DNA of 64,000 nt from Guadua angustifolia. Lineage: Eukaryota; Streptophyta; Magnoliopsida; Poales; Poaceae. Shown one piece after another: positions 22,133-34,900 of the stretch; the first letter of the stretch is position 1, and each line of letters opens with the position of its first letter. The DNA is taken from positions 31,041 through 95,040 of the forward strand of contig JAYEVE010001137.1 of the NCBI GenBank assembly GCA_036346375.1, in the 5' to 3' direction. The notes under the pieces were generated by a model. That model made no database searches, had not been told where the DNA came from, and worked only from the letters and a program-made list of their open reading frames with translations. Made by a program: the position numbers and the translations under genes.

Positions 22133-25100
22133 CTAGTACATCCTTGAAACCCCGTACTGAACTGCACCAACCTTGCTGTATCCACTTGCGACCGCCGCGA
22201 TGCCATTGAAGGAGCGAGGCCATGCAGCATGTTCCCTGGAGAGCAGCTCTGTCCGTTAGATCAGCTTTAGGCGCACTTCTTGGAATGTAGTGTGGTGAAG
22301 ACCGCATGGCGGAGCGATATCGGGAACAACCTTGGCATCCATGAAATGTTGCGCTGGCCTATACTGCATGCGATCTTTCTCAAGCTCCTGCTGATGCAGT
22401 CTGTCGGAGCAGTCCGACTTCAGGTGGTAGCAGCATACTGACGGGTTGGCAGCTGCTGGAGGAACCACCGGATTCCTCGCCACCATTCGTGCATAGTGAG
22501 GATCAGCGACACTTGCATTCTCGAATGGTATTACTGGGCCAACCACTCTTCCTGGTCTAGCTGCGAGAGTGATACAGATGAAATATCTTCGAAGTTAAAA
22601 TAAAAGGAATGCAAGTCAGTCACGAACAATAGCTATCCCGAAGAGAGTTACCTGTTGGAATCCTTTGAGGAACTTGGGAAGTTGCATCCGGACCTTCCTT
22701 TGGAGGAATTGGAGTGGAGTGAAGTATTGTAGTCCTGCAAATAGCAGAATCACAGGTCAGCGGTGAAGTTCAAGCACGCTGTGGAATATGTGAGAACCCA
22801 AACCAACAGATTCCCAAAACTGTGAAGTACCCCAAATCTGTTAGCACTTCAGATTTCCATGTACCTTATTTTATATGGATAGATCTTTGAAGTATCATAG
22901 GATTATATTTTAGAAAACGCGCAAAAGCTTGGTGCATCCACAAGACAGGCGAACGGTTACAACTCAAGCCAAGAAAAAACAGTAAACGGGTATAATTGAA
23001 TAGAAGGGAACTCCCTCTACTACGCAGCATCACATCTGCAAACCAAACTCCCTAGCAGATGACTCGCGCAAAGTCAGCAACACTTTTCAGGCCCGCCTGA
23101 AGCTGCATGCTGAGCTCATCCCTGAGCTTGCCGACAACACCATCCACACTCGTTTGATTATTTTCACAAGCTTTATTGAACACCATCTCCTACTTGGCAG
23201 AAAAACCTATTAACTAACTAATGGATTTTGCCTGTTTTAATCGATTTTAACACAAGCAATGTATGACAGCACAGATCATTGAGAAATTGGGATAAAAATC
23301 ACATTGGAAAGAAGTGTGATAATGTAAGTTACCTTGGGAGAGAATCATGCTTCCTGTCAATTGTGCCACTCTTTCCTCCATTTTCTTCTAAGTTAGCAAA
23401 TTGCCTCCGGAAATTGTCAACAGCACTGCAAAACAAAAAATCAAGAAACATGAGCATAATTTGTGAATCTTGCCACATTGAAACCTAGGATATAGAAAGC
23501 TTGTTTTTCAGAGCCATTCATGTAATCGTTCAGGAGTTGAGGGTGGTACTCCAATATCTCCCTAAATATAAGTTCCTTGATGTCTTCTTTGGTAACTTTT
23601 CTTCGTTCAAACTCAAACTCCATTTTTCAAATTGGTTGGCATGATGGTTCTCTGTCCACTTTCGCAAGACCTTTAAAATAGGGATCAGCCAGCACCTGAT
23701 TGTGCATATAATACTTTTTGTTAGAATAACATATAAACCATGAAATATGATTCTGTGAAGTAACACAAATAACACAAAATACTAACATGAAATTTGTGTT
23801 TCATTAAGGCATCCTACCTCTTCAGCAGTTGGTCGATCCTTAGGATTAAACGCTAGAAGCCTTTGTAAGAGCTTGAGTGCCGATGGATCTGCATTGGGGA
23901 ATTTTTCTGAAAAAGGTATTGGCTGTTTCCTCCTCATGCTGCTCAGATACCTCCTTGCCTTGTCATTTCGAATCTGCAGGAGTCAAAGTAAGGAACGAAA
24001 ACATTTGAGAATTGGAATGGTTTATGCTGAAGTATCAAACATGCCAACATTTCCGTAAATAATAAATCCTACCTGAGAAATAGTCTCCTTTGATGGTGTA
24101 CCTAAGAGATCGGTCATCAAATCCAACTGGTGAACCACATTTTTACCAGGGAACAAAGGTTTTCCTGTTAAAATCTCCGCAAAAATGCAACCAATACTCC
24201 ATGTATCAATAGCTGCTGAATACTGCACAAAAGAATCAACTTAGTATTATTAACTTAACACAGAAATTGAGGACAACATGTGAACTTGGAGGAAACAAAA
24301 CAACTAATAGCAAATTTGACGGGAGTACCTGTAACAATCAGTAATGTATATCAGCTTGTACGTAAAACTAGTTCCTGAACGCGAACTTGTTATTACTATG
24401 ATGCTGCACTTCTCTAAAACCAATAATGTATCCACAAAGGACCAAAACCTATCTACTAGCCATCTAAAATCTTAAGTTCAATTTTAATAGAAGAACACAA
24501 CTCCGGAACGAGATAATTTGGAAGGATTCACCGTTCACGTATGAGCAGGCAGCAGGCATACCAGATACAATATATAGACAGATACAGTTTAAGGGCTAGC
24601 ATGGACTTTTTATAGGATTGTATTGTAGTATATACCTATATCATAATACAACATACATAGAACTCCACATGATGATACAGTTACAAAGCATAGCTATTCA
24701 ACAAAGTGCATTAAAGGAGAAAAGAAGATGGAACATGTAGCTAAAATTTGAACTTCTTTCTTAGGTTGTATAACCCTAAGAGAAAGAGCAGTGTAGCACA
24801 AACATTAGTTTAATTAACAAAAACTACATGATGTGGAAATTAATTACCTTAGAAAAGAAAGACCCACACAGCTCAGGAGCCCTGTACCATCTAGTAGCAA
24901 CATAGTCCTGCAAGCATGTTTGAAGCAGACAGTGAGACTCAAGTTGCAAGTAGGGTTGTTTGGTACGGAACACAGCATGGTAATTTGTCAAAGACAAATC
25001 GATAAAAATAAATTATTGTGAACCAATTCTAGTACTGTAAAAGTAACATACCATCCAGAAAACTGTGGTAGGAGCATCATTAAACGCAACCCTTGCTAGT

Positions 25101-26205
25101 CCAAAATCACATATCTTAAGTTTGCAGTTAGCATTTGCTAATATATTTTTTGGCTTTAAATCACGATGATAAACATTAGCTGCAGCCACATAGACTTATC
25201 ATCAGAACAAAGCTAAACAGTCAATACTCAACAGAGATAAAGTAACTGCATCAAGCAGATCTAAAGTGAAATCGGCACACTCTACATTCCATGCAGAATT
25301 TAAACAAAGATTTACCAAAAAAAAATTGATAGAACTGAAAGTCATTGATGGCAATTAGCACAAAGTAAAAGCAAAAACCCATGTATGCCCTCATAAATAA
25401 ACAGTAGGATCTTGAAATAACTTGTTGAAGCAACGGTTAACAACAAGAATATAAACGCTCAAATTTCCATCTAAGCACAGAGAATATCCAAGAAATTTCA
25501 GTACAAAGAAAAGAATCATATATAATCAAAGCCTCAAAGCTAACTTGAGAAAGCAAAAGAATAATGAACAGAGTGCACACAAGATATAGTGAAATAGATA
25601 GGAAATTTTAGAGATGCTTCAAAGAATGCAGAGGACAATATGACTAACATTGGTTAGCACTAAAGTGAAATTTGTGTGCAAATGCACTAGTCGGAACAGT
25701 TCATACTCCTAATTCAAAACAGCGAAGCACCACTGAGACTTTATAAATAGAACTTAGAAGACCTTTCGGGGAAAGGGAATCCCTAAAGATCCGTACCAGT
25801 ATGGATATATTTCAATGCTCAAGCATCTGATAGAGAAAGAACTGATGGTGTTCCTTTGTTAAGTCGTCATTAGCCTTAATAACTTGGTGGAGGTCTGTAT
25901 CCATCAGTTCAAAGACAACATAAATATCACTGAAGTCCCTCCTTGATGGAGGTAGCATTATATGTTTGATCTCGACAATATCAGGATGCCTTAGAAGCCG
26001 GAGAAGCTTGACCTCACGGAGGGATCCTAGCAGCATCGGATATATGCTCAAAGATATTGTGTATTTTCTTGATTGCTACCTTGTCACCAGTATGTTGGTC
26101 GATAGCTGAACATACAACTCCATAACTTCCTTTACCAATAATTTCTTGAATTTTGTATCTGTTGGCATCGCCATATTCACTGAAGAAATCCATCTCTGCT
26201 GAGTT
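22133..26205 (-). pseudogene. TDY-class (group D) MAP kinase, degraded
   Basis: Nine minus-strand exons with GT-AG borders: 26205-25797, 25179-25052, 24907-24848, 24222-24073, 23973-23818, 23695-23485, 23425-23333, 22734-22652 and 22560-22133. They encode a plant MAPK: MDFFSEYGDANRYKIQE, the Gly loop GKGSYGVV, catalytic Lys in VAIKK, HRDLKPKN, DFGLARV, then the long group D C-terminal tail ending GYSKVGAVQYGVSRMY. Defects: a one-base insertion near 26020, a one-base loss near 25820, activation-loop TDY changed to MDY (codon 25054-25052), TGA at 23629-23627, and two one-base losses in the last exon (near 22308 and 22220). A MAPK phosphorylates Ser/Thr-Pro substrates after dual phosphorylation of T and Y; this copy lacks the Thr and an open frame. 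An upstream coding or leader exon may exist near 26760-26860. Confidence 0.85.
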
Positions 26206-26759
26206 CTGAAAAAGTTTAACGATTAGGGGAAAATGTTAACGTTGTGCACACAACAAACTTTTTTTCTCAAAATAAAAAGGATATCCAAGTCAAGAATTAT
26301 ATATTGTAGGTCACAACATATGGCTTGAAAAAAAAAAGGCAAAAATCCAATTGAGTTGCATCTGCCATAAGAGGTAAGCAGATGAAACACTAAAAGAAGT
26401 TCTGGTGCATTATTTATTTAGATACAAAAAAGCTTCACATAAAAACAACTGTGGTAAACAGTAACATACATCATACAATTGAATTCCTAGCGATACTTAT
26501 ACCAAGCTGAGACACCATAATCAAAACAATCTACAAAACAAAAACAATCATAGAAATAAACTCGCACAAGGAATCATCTGCCCCAATTCAACCTCGCTGA
26601 TATATGGCACAAAGCAACTATAGATTCTTAGATGCGTCCAGAGAAGCTTTCTAACTACTAAATAAACCAATGAAACAGTATAGTTTTCAGACAAGTTTCT
26701 ACTCACTCACCCAAAACCAAAAACTGACAGCAAGTAATTCAATGAGCTGGAATGCAAAT

Positions 26760-27180
26760 ATGCTGTAGGCTGCAGCCGCTATACCATCTGAGCCAACCCG
26801 CATTGACCTTTGCCTCCCGTTGCGGTGAGATCACATGCTGTGCTTTTACTCTGTAAAGCGAAAAAAGATTAACACATGATCAAGATAACGAGTCTAACTG
26901 TGGGTTTAGTGTCCTTTCAATTTTGAATAATCAACATCATCACGGACAGACTACAAAATCCAAGACATGATCACGATCTTACAATCGGATACCAGATACC
27001 AGCATGTCAACCAACACTCGATAATTCATATCTCTCACGGGCAAAAGAACTAACAGGTGCAAAACACAAAACGCATGCTCTTGAACATCCATTGCACTAG
27101 AGAATGAGAGGAAAAGAGACTTGGTGGCTGGGGAGGGAGGCACTCACACGGTGGCCCCGGCGGAGACCCATTGCATCGTC
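26760..27180 (-). other. Probable 5' leader region of the MAP kinase gene
   Basis: On the minus strand a polypyrimidine-AG acceptor at about 26850 precedes GC-richer sequence, and a GC-rich stretch at about 27100-27185 looks like a first untranslated exon. The true start of the transcript cannot be fixed by eye, and no convincing N-terminal coding exon was found. Confidence 0.35.
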
Positions 27181-27555
27181 CGCGCGCTCAGGTATACCAT
27201 TACAAAAGGACTGGATCCGCAGCCTTTATCAACACATGTATACCATTACAACTAGAATGCACCAGCAGCAACATATTCAAGCCATTGCCAACAGGGTAAG
27301 CAAGTGCAAGAATTAATCAGCCGCAAGGTAACTCAAGAGAATCTAAGAATTGCTGAACACAAAGAAACATTTGTGATTCATCTATTTATAAGGATCAAAG
27401 AAATAGATGTTCAAGCAGACCCAATGGCTCAAACACAGAAACTTTGCAGATAAACCACCAGATATGATATTAAACTACCAACATAGTCATTAATTCCAAG
27501 GGACGGTGCTAACATAACTTAGCACATCTAAGCATGAAATAAAAAGTAACAGTTC

Positions 27556-29430
27556 TCATTGGCCAAAACACGACCACTTTATCAATACCAGGCAGTTCGA
27601 CACTTTAAGTAATCCATCAAAACAGATAATCAACCAAAACGAACTATATTGCAAAGGAAGAGAACCCTTTACACCCTTCAAGCAACAGTAGCTTCGACTC
27701 TTCTCACCCTCACCACCTGCAGCAGTTCCATTGTTGGCCTCTGCCTCTGCAGCTGCATCCATCTCCTCTGCAGTAGCATCGACATCATCTGCAGGTGGAC
27801 GAACCTGCTCCTCCTCTGGAAGTGGCTCTTCAACATAATCATTCTCAAATGCATCGGAAGGCACCTCATAGATCCTCACCTGTGGCTTCGCTGGATCTTT
27901 CACAAGAACATACTTGCCCTCTTCAAACTTCATGCAAATGTCCACAATTGACTTGACAATTCCCCACATGTTGGCAGTGTTGAGGTTGATCTGTGTAGCA
28001 AAATCCCTTGGTTTGTACCCCATCACAGTGAGTATGGAATGGTTGTAGTGGTCACGGGGGTGGACACGTGACACATAACCCAACTTCATCATGTCAGCAC
28101 CAGCAAGCAAAGCCTGGGCGGTCCAGCGAGCAAGTTTGTTGGCATTGTTCTTGAGCTCTGTAGCAAGCACAGCCCCACGCTGGGTCTCAAGCTTCTGCCT
28201 CCAGTCAACGCCGGTAATCTTAGGATCGAACTCATTAAGCGCATTGAGCATAAGGAACTGGCGACCACCGGCCGGATCAGCGTTGACAGCATGCACTTCA
28301 CAGCGAGCAACAAGGCTGATCTCGTCATCCAGCTTCCAGCGGCGGTAGCGGTAGCCAACTGATGCCGCCTCCTCACCCTCAGATGCAAATGGGTTAGGCT
28401 CATCAAAGGTAACCTTCTCACCATCACGAAGAAGCACCTGCTGCGAGAAGTTCTGGTTGATGTAGGTGGCCTCAACAGCAAGTGAGTGAGCTGAGTTGAT
28501 GTCCTCCTTGTTCTCAGGGAGTTGTTCCTGGGCAGTCTCATTGACAGAGAGCAGATCGAGCTGGGAGCCATCACGCTTGTCAAAGAAGAGCTTGTTGCCC
28601 ACGCGCTGCACGACGATGTCCCATGAGTGGACGCTGCGGGGCGTGCACATTAGCGCGGCGAGGATAGCATCCGTCGCAAACACTGTGGCTTTGTCCTCCT
28701 CAGCGAGGCGCCGGATAACAGGGTCGTCGGTGGTGGTGACCTTGAAGAAGTTGCGGGACTTGAAGCGCTCGAGGCGGCGCGCGGCCTTGGGGTTAACGCG
28801 GTCATAGGCGCGGTCGTAGAACTCGACGGCGCCGCAGACGAGGAGGTCTTCGGGCTGGTCGGCCACGGAGAAGGAGAGCTTGGTAAAGTTGGCGAAAGGG
28901 ATCTGCTCACGCATAGTCCAGTCAGGCTGGATGTCGACCGAGGGCTTGGACGACGAGGATTGATTGCCGCGGCCGCCCGCGTGGTGGTGGGAGCGGTGGT
29001 TCTGGTAGTGGCGCTCGCGGCGGGCACGCTCCTTCTCGGCCTCGCGGCGTCGCGCCTCGACCTCCTCGTCGCGGCGCTGCGGGAGCTGCGGGCGCTGATT
29101 GAAGCGCCACTTGGGGCCGAAGCGGGGGTGGCGTGGCGGCGGCTTGGCGTCGACGAGGCGGAAAGAGGAGTCGTCGGCCGCGGCGGCGAGGGAGTCGTCG
29201 ACTGAGGTGAAGTCAAAGACGGAGTCCCGGGAGGCGGCAGCGAGCGCCGCGGGGCCGGCGGGGTTGCGAGTCCAGTCGGCGATGCGGCCCAGCTTGTCGG
29301 AGCGGGAGAAGGGCGCGAAGGGGATGGAGGACGTCGCGGCGGAGCCACCAAGGGACGGCGGCGCGACCGGGGTGTCGGGAGGGCCCCAGCCATCGGGGTT
29401 GAAGGGGACGACGCCCACGTCGAAGCCCAT
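27556..29430 (-). CDS. Eukaryotic translation initiation factor 3 subunit D
   Basis: A single-exon frame of 624 codons starting MGFDVGVVPFNPDGWGPP. eIF3d is part of the eIF3 complex at the 40S ribosome in the cytosol and can bind the 5' cap of selected mRNAs. The N-terminal part has the typical DKLGRIADWTRN segment (about 46-57) and a basic Arg/Glu-rich and His-rich linker (about 115-155). The core includes IPFANFTKLSF, FATDAILAALMC, RYRRWKLDDEISLVARCEVH and HYNHSILTVMGYKPRDFATQ. The acidic C-terminal tail is as expected, but the last approximately 50 residues are Cys/Leu/Ile-rich and unlike the family. Shifting one base near 27705 would end the protein at EKSEATVA and a stop at 27680-27678, so a one-base insertion is likely. 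It is head to head with the RimM-type gene. Confidence 0.93.
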   Translation of the reverse strand: MGFDVGVVPFNPDGWGPPDTPVAPPSLGGSAATSSIPFAPFSRSDKLGRIADWTRNPAGPAALAAASRDSVFDFTSVDDSLAAAADDSSFRLVDAKPPPRHPRFGPKWRFNQRPQLPQRRDEEVEARRREAEKERARRERHYQNHRSHHHAGGRGNQSSSSKPSVDIQPDWTMREQIPFANFTKLSFSVADQPEDLLVCGAVEFYDRAYDRVNPKAARRLERFKSRNFFKVTTTDDPVIRRLAEEDKATVFATDAILAALMCTPRSVHSWDIVVQRVGNKLFFDKRDGSQLDLLSVNETAQEQLPENKEDINSAHSLAVEATYINQNFSQQVLLRDGEKVTFDEPNPFASEGEEAASVGYRYRRWKLDDEISLVARCEVHAVNADPAGGRQFLMLNALNEFDPKITGVDWRQKLETQRGAVLATELKNNANKLARWTAQALLAGADMMKLGYVSRVHPRDHYNHSILTVMGYKPRDFATQINLNTANMWGIVKSIVDICMKFEEGKYVLVKDPAKPQVRIYEVPSDAFENDYVEEPLPEEEQVRPPADDVDATAEEMDAAAEAEANNGTAAGGEGEKSRSYCCLKGVKGSLPLQYSSFWLIICFDGLLKVSNCLVLIKWSCFGQ

Positions 29431-30030
29431 CGTTGCGGTGATGGCTTGGATCTCAGAAGTTGGAGGCGGCGGCGCAAGGGTGGGTTTGGGTTGGGATGTG
29501 GTGTGGGGTGGCCTTAGGGTTTGGGGTAAATAATTTTCTAATGTTTAAAGGGCTTCGGTTTGACGTCTGGCCCATTCGACATTGTCTATTTGGGGGAGCC
29601 CAAGTGTTCCTCTCTGTATTCCAGCCTACGACAAGATCGTCACGAAGAACAATATCCACGGGTTTCGACCGATCGACTCGCAGTTGTGAACTTGTGATAT
29701 TACAACGATTTGTTCTGCAGTTTTCGTTTATCTTGGACTATGCTTGTCACGGCCTTTGGGCTATGGATCTTGGATTATGACTTAAGGCCATGTTTGGAAC
29801 ATGGCAATTTCTAAGGCGTGGTGTTTTAGTCAGCTTCAGCTTTCGAAAAGGTTTATTTCGTTTTTTATAAGCAGTTTTAATATAAACTAGAAGTTATAAA
29901 CAACTAGCAAAAATCAAAAGCTAAAAACTAGGTTAGATCTACTTTTGTAGCTTATTGGCTTATTTGAGAAAAATTAATTATTTATCAAACGATCTCTTAT
30001 AAAAAAGGAATTCGAGCTTGTTTGAGGAAG
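29431..30030. other. Intergenic region between divergent eIF3d and RimM-type genes
   Basis: The 29431-29780 part probably contains the eIF3d leader and shared promoter, GC-moderate with no clear TATA on either strand. About 29790-30010 looks like a small AT-rich MITE (GGCCATGTTTGGAACATGG near its left end). The first exon of the RimM-type gene, including any chloroplast transit peptide, was not found here. Confidence 0.4.
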
Positions 30031-30944
30031 AGTCCATACGGGGAAGAAGAGTTGGATCGTCAGCTTTGATGGGATCAAAACTTTGGATGAGGTCTGTTTG
30101 ATTTGCATCCTATGGAGTCACTTGCTTTTCTTGATCTCTCAGTCACAGCTAGTCTTAGAATTAGAACAGTAAGCAGCCTTACTTAATTTCTAGGACAAGT
30201 AGTTTTAAATCAACTAGCTGTAATACACTAATACTAGTGCAGCAGTGCAGTGAGGTGCTTGCAGGGATTAAGCCAGTATCGTGATTTCTGTTCTGCGTAT
30301 CAGATGTCAATTTACGGTCTCTGGCAAGCTCAAGTTTTAATATGACTGAGCACGGCTGCATGAGTAGTTCAGCCCAAGCTAACACGCATTTTCTGTACCA
30401 TGGCACACCTCTAGAGAATTCTTCTAATTGTAGCATCTATGAGTTCCTATTGCTAACCTTATATTGTCATATGGTTAGCTCGAAACATTCATCACTGTTT
30501 TAGGCTAGGCAAATAGTTGCTTCTGCTATACTTGTTAAAGCTGGGGATAGGCCAAATATGGAGGAAGATGACATCTATTCACTAGATCTTGTTGGCATGA
30601 GAGTTATTGTCGAGGTACATTTTTCTTCCTTCATGTTTTCCTTTTCTAGTTCTTGTTGCTTCATTTGTTGATTTCAATAAGAAAATGAAACCACAAGACG
30701 ACCAAAGTAAAAGCACAGCAGTATATGCATTGTTTTTTTGAGCAGAAAACAGTAGTGGAAGCCACTCTGGAAACTTTAATAAAAGAGAGAAGAGAACACA
30801 AGCAAATTGGTGAGGAACCAACAAAGCAAAGAAAAGAAAAAACAAATCAAGAAAACCTAGAACCCCAAGCCACTAACAAAGGTCTCGTGTTAACATCCAC
30901 TCTATGAGATTGGTAGAATTTGGAAAGGAACCAATCCTTTCAAG

Positions 30945-33900
30945 CTAAAAGATTAACTGAACCGATCTCAAGATCTTATCATTACGCTGCTTCCAAATTC
31001 CCCAACAAGCGATCATGAAGACCTCCATGAGAAACCGATCGGCAGTCGAGATTCTGAAATCCGCAATTCTTTGGAAGAAACCAGTCTGAACATCCCATTG
31101 TATATGCAAAGCATTCCAGCATGATCTGGAGAAATTGCAGGAGAAAAAAAGATGATTGTGGGTCTCTTCCTCCTGATGCGAACATAGAACACAGTTGTAA
31201 TTATCGTCCGGGATAGGGCAATTTTTCCTCTTAAGCAGATTTCTAGTGTTGAGCTGGTCCCAAAACATAAGCCAAGTGAAAATTTTCAACTTAGAAGAAC
31301 ACTTTGCTTTCCAAATCCAAAGGAAGGGTCTTGGAACATCAACATGGTTGAACATCTTCTTATAAAACATGCTGGGGGTGTAATCACCAGAATTCCAGAT
31401 ATACAGCCACTTGTCGTAATCATCAGTCAAGTGAAATTCAGATTGGATCCTGCCAAGCAAATTCTGAAGCTCATCAAAAGCTTGAACCGAGAGGGGAAGG
31501 TGGAAGTGCAGAGAATCCCCGGGATGTTGAAGAAAAGAAGCCACACTGAGATTATTATTCTTAGCGAAAGAGAAGAGATGGGGATAAGTCGATTTCATAT
31601 GCAAGTTATTCCAGACATCATCCCAGAAAAGAGCCATGTCCCCTCGACCAATTTGGCAACGCACGATGCCCCTAAATTGATCCAACAGAAGTAAAACATC
31701 CCTCCACCAAAAGGACCCTTTTTTCCCAGAGACTTGCGGCAGATTAGAATGATAATGAGAGGACCAAACCAACTGAACCCAAGGAGTGTCCTTTTTATTG
31801 AAGAATTTGTGTAAAAATTTGAGCAAGAGGGCATTATTAAAGGTCCTTAAATTAAGCACCCCCAGACCGCCACTGTTCTTAGGCCTGCACACCTTATCCC
31901 ATTTAATGAGCGATTTGCTTCGCCATTAATTTCATTTTTCCCCATAATGAGATTTTCTGATCCTGTCAATTTCATTAATGACGACACCTAAGCTTAAGAG
32001 AGCATAACGCATAAAAGTGGCCATGGAAGATATGGCGAGTTGACAAGTGAAGCCTCCCCATCGAAAGCAGGAGGAGAAGGAGGAAACTCTTCCGAAATCT
32101 TGTTAACCAAAGTTTCAAAGTCCTTAATCGAGGTCCGAGAGGACCCATTGGCAATCCCAAATAAGTGAAGGGAAGGATTGAACTTTGCAACCAAAGACAC
32201 CAAAGAAGGCAATCAATTTCATCCGTCGACAAATTGATAGGCAAAGATACAAGATTTTGAAAAGTTGATTTTCGCATCGAGAGTGAGTAAACATCGTAAC
32301 GAGCTTGAGCATGAAAATTTCTTTTCGGGAGCCTTTAGCAAAGATAATCGTGTCATCGGCATATTGAATAACAGGAAATCACCGATTATCCAAATTAAGA
32401 GGCAACGAGAGAATCCCTCAGAGATTAGCTTTGTTAAGAATGATTTGCAAAGAAGTCCGCAAAGAATGGCAAATAAAAGAGGAGATATGGGGTCACCCTG
32501 CCTCACACCTCTCTTGCATTTGAACGAAGTTCCCGTAACACCGTTCAATAAAACTGAAGTAGAAGCAGAGCCTAAAATATCCTTCATCCAGAAATCCATC
32601 TATCAGAGAAGCCAAAAGCTTTGAGCATGGAGATAATGGCGTTGTGTTCAATTGTATCAAAAGCTTTAGCAAAGTCAAGTTTGATAAGCACGATTTTCTC
32701 ATTGGAACAATGACAGAGATGGATATATTCAAAAGACCAGGCCAGACAATCTTGAATAGACCTTCCTTTAATAAAACCATATTGATTCTTGTGGACAATC
32801 TTGGTAATAACAGAGTTAAGCCTGGTGGCAAGAAGCTTCGTGATCAATTTGACACTAAGATTGAGAAGAGAAATAGGTCTGTAGTCATTGGGGCAATTCG
32901 GGTTGCTGGACTTAGGAATTAGCACAATAAAAGAATGGTTAATAGAAGCAAGAGACACAGATCCGTTATAAAAGGCAGCACATAAGTTGTAGAAGTCCTG
33001 TTTAATAATATGCCAGCATTTCTGGTAGAATTTGCCATTGTACCCGTCAGGTCCAGGAGCACTGTCCGCATGAAAGAGTCTAACCACCTCATCGATCTCC
33101 TCATTGGAGAAGGGAATGTCCAGAGATTGGAGGGAATCCCTACTGATAATAAGATTTTGCAGATCAAAGATCATTGAGGGGTTCTCAGAGACACCCATTC
33201 TATGGAAGAAAGAGGTGTAAAGAAGGTCGGCTTTGGCGTTGTGATCATAAATGATATCTCCATCTTCAGTGGAAAGGGAAGTAATCAAGTTGGATCTAAA
33301 TCTTTCCATGGCCTTACCATGAAAATATTTAGTGTTTTCATCACCCAGTTGAATCCATCTAACAGTGCAACGATTCTTCCATAAACATTCTGAGTATGGA
33401 GCAGGTTGGAAAGATGAGCCCTGAGGATATGCCTGAAATTCCTTTCCTGCGTGAATAGAGTTCTATATTCTTCAATCTTGTCCAGAATGCCAACAAAATA
33501 AGAGCAATGCGAAATCTGAGATTTTATAAGGGACATGTTGATTTTCCACTTCTGGAGCACAGATTGGAGATGAGAAAGCTTCAATCTGATGTTATTGACA
33601 GCACAAAAATCACCAACCTGCTGATTGTTCCAGGAATTGAGCACAGTTTCCATGAAATCGTTACGATGAAACCAATAATTTTCCATTCTGAAAACCATAG
33701 ACTTAGGAATGTGGGTTTGAATTTGAGCAATGCAAGGGATATGATCTGACATAGTTCTTGACAGAGGCAACCATAAGGTAACCGGGAAAGTGAGCGTCCA
33801 ATGAATGGAAGAGAAACACCAATCCAGTTGTTCAAGAAGCGGATTGCTATGCATATTGCTCCAGGTAAACTTTCTACCTTTAAGCGGAATTTCGATAATG

Positions 33901-34900
33901 CCCAGAGAATTGATGATGTGATCAAAGCATTGAGCGTCCGAGGATCTACCCCCAGGTTTATTTCTGTCAAGAGGGGATCTGTAAAGATTAAAATCCCCCA
34001 TAATGATCTAGTCTTCATCATCCGGAATGGAGAGATTAGAAAGCCAAGCTAAGAATTCCGATTTAGTAGGTTGAACACAAGGCCCATACACCGAGACTAA
34101 AATCCAAGTTCTGCCATCAAATCTGGAAGTGAATTTGACCGAGACAGCGAATGGCAATCTGAACAAGATCTGACCAACGAGCAAGGAATCAACCCAAGCA
34201 ATAAGGATCCCACCAGAGGCCCCAACGGAAGGGAAGAACGCAAACTGACTGAATTTCTTAGGAGCAAAGCTCTTTAATATAGAGTGGTTGTAGGCAGATC
34301 TTTTAGTTTCTTGAATGGAGAGAATAGAACAACCAGAATTCACAATTTTGGAACAGAGCAGATTGCATTTATTAGGATCATTTAAACCCCTAACACTCCA
34401 GTTAAGGATGGACAAGCTACGACAATTGGAGCTTGATGTCATGGAGATGATGGAGATAAGTGCAGCATTGGAGGCTACCATCCTTATGAGGCCCAGCCAA
34501 AGGATTATCCGGATGAACGCCCAGGAGCCTTTTGAGGAAGCTCCGGAAAATGAGAGATGGAACCAAGTCCAAACCAAACGAAAGACCTTTCCAGTGGGAA
34601 ATTTGCAGCCAGGAATAATTGACAAGAAGCTCAAAGAGAATAGCACGAATAATATGAGCCGAGGAACGTAAACGATTAAAAGTGGCGGCAAGACATAACA
34701 TAGTCGGGCAATAAGACCAATAAAAGGCCATCGTCGAGGTCCAAAAGCGAGGAAACAAGTCATCCAACATTACAGTAGGGATGACAACAGGAATACCATA
34801 ACTAATATGGGTAACAAAATGAGCATGCCTATAACAAAAGCAGAAATCAGAGCATATGGCAGTCTTTCTGCCCGCAGGACGATTGTTTTTTGTGAGCTTC
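30945..34900 (-). pseudogene. L1 ORF2: endonuclease, reverse transcriptase, zf-RVT
   Basis: Minus-strand frames in order. The AP endonuclease starts near 34380 (LSILNWSVRGLNDPNKC, IQETKR) and continues after a shift at 34001 (MGDFNLYRS, LDWCF, SDHIPC). Reverse transcriptase at 33309-32219 shows APGPDGYNGKFYQKCW, LIPKSSNPNCPNDYRPISLL, KLDFAKAFDTIEH and RQGDPISPLLFA; the catalytic FADD-type motif falls near 32360 in another frame. A C-terminal zf-RVT domain is at 31892-30945 (FTWLMFWDQLNTR, CVLCSHQEEETHNHLFFSC). This enzyme would nick target DNA and prime reverse transcription; here it is split into at least five frames. Confidence 0.88.

Noticed and set aside
21901..22209. Plus frame starting QEEHNIGSHSLSKTTAMDMAP, ending over the MAPK last exon
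   Set aside because: It has an acceptor-like start (TTGCAG) and a GT site at 22103, so a terminal exon is possible. No family match is visible and it overlaps the antisense MAPK tail, so it is not called.
26770..26810. GGTTGGCTCAGATGGTATAGC-like string on the minus strand, resembling part of a tRNA
   Set aside because: No cloverleaf could be folded around it; it lies at a probable MAPK leader exon.
28650..29477. 275-codon frame overlapping the eIF3d start
   Set aside because: A shadow frame of the GC-rich eIF3d 5' end.
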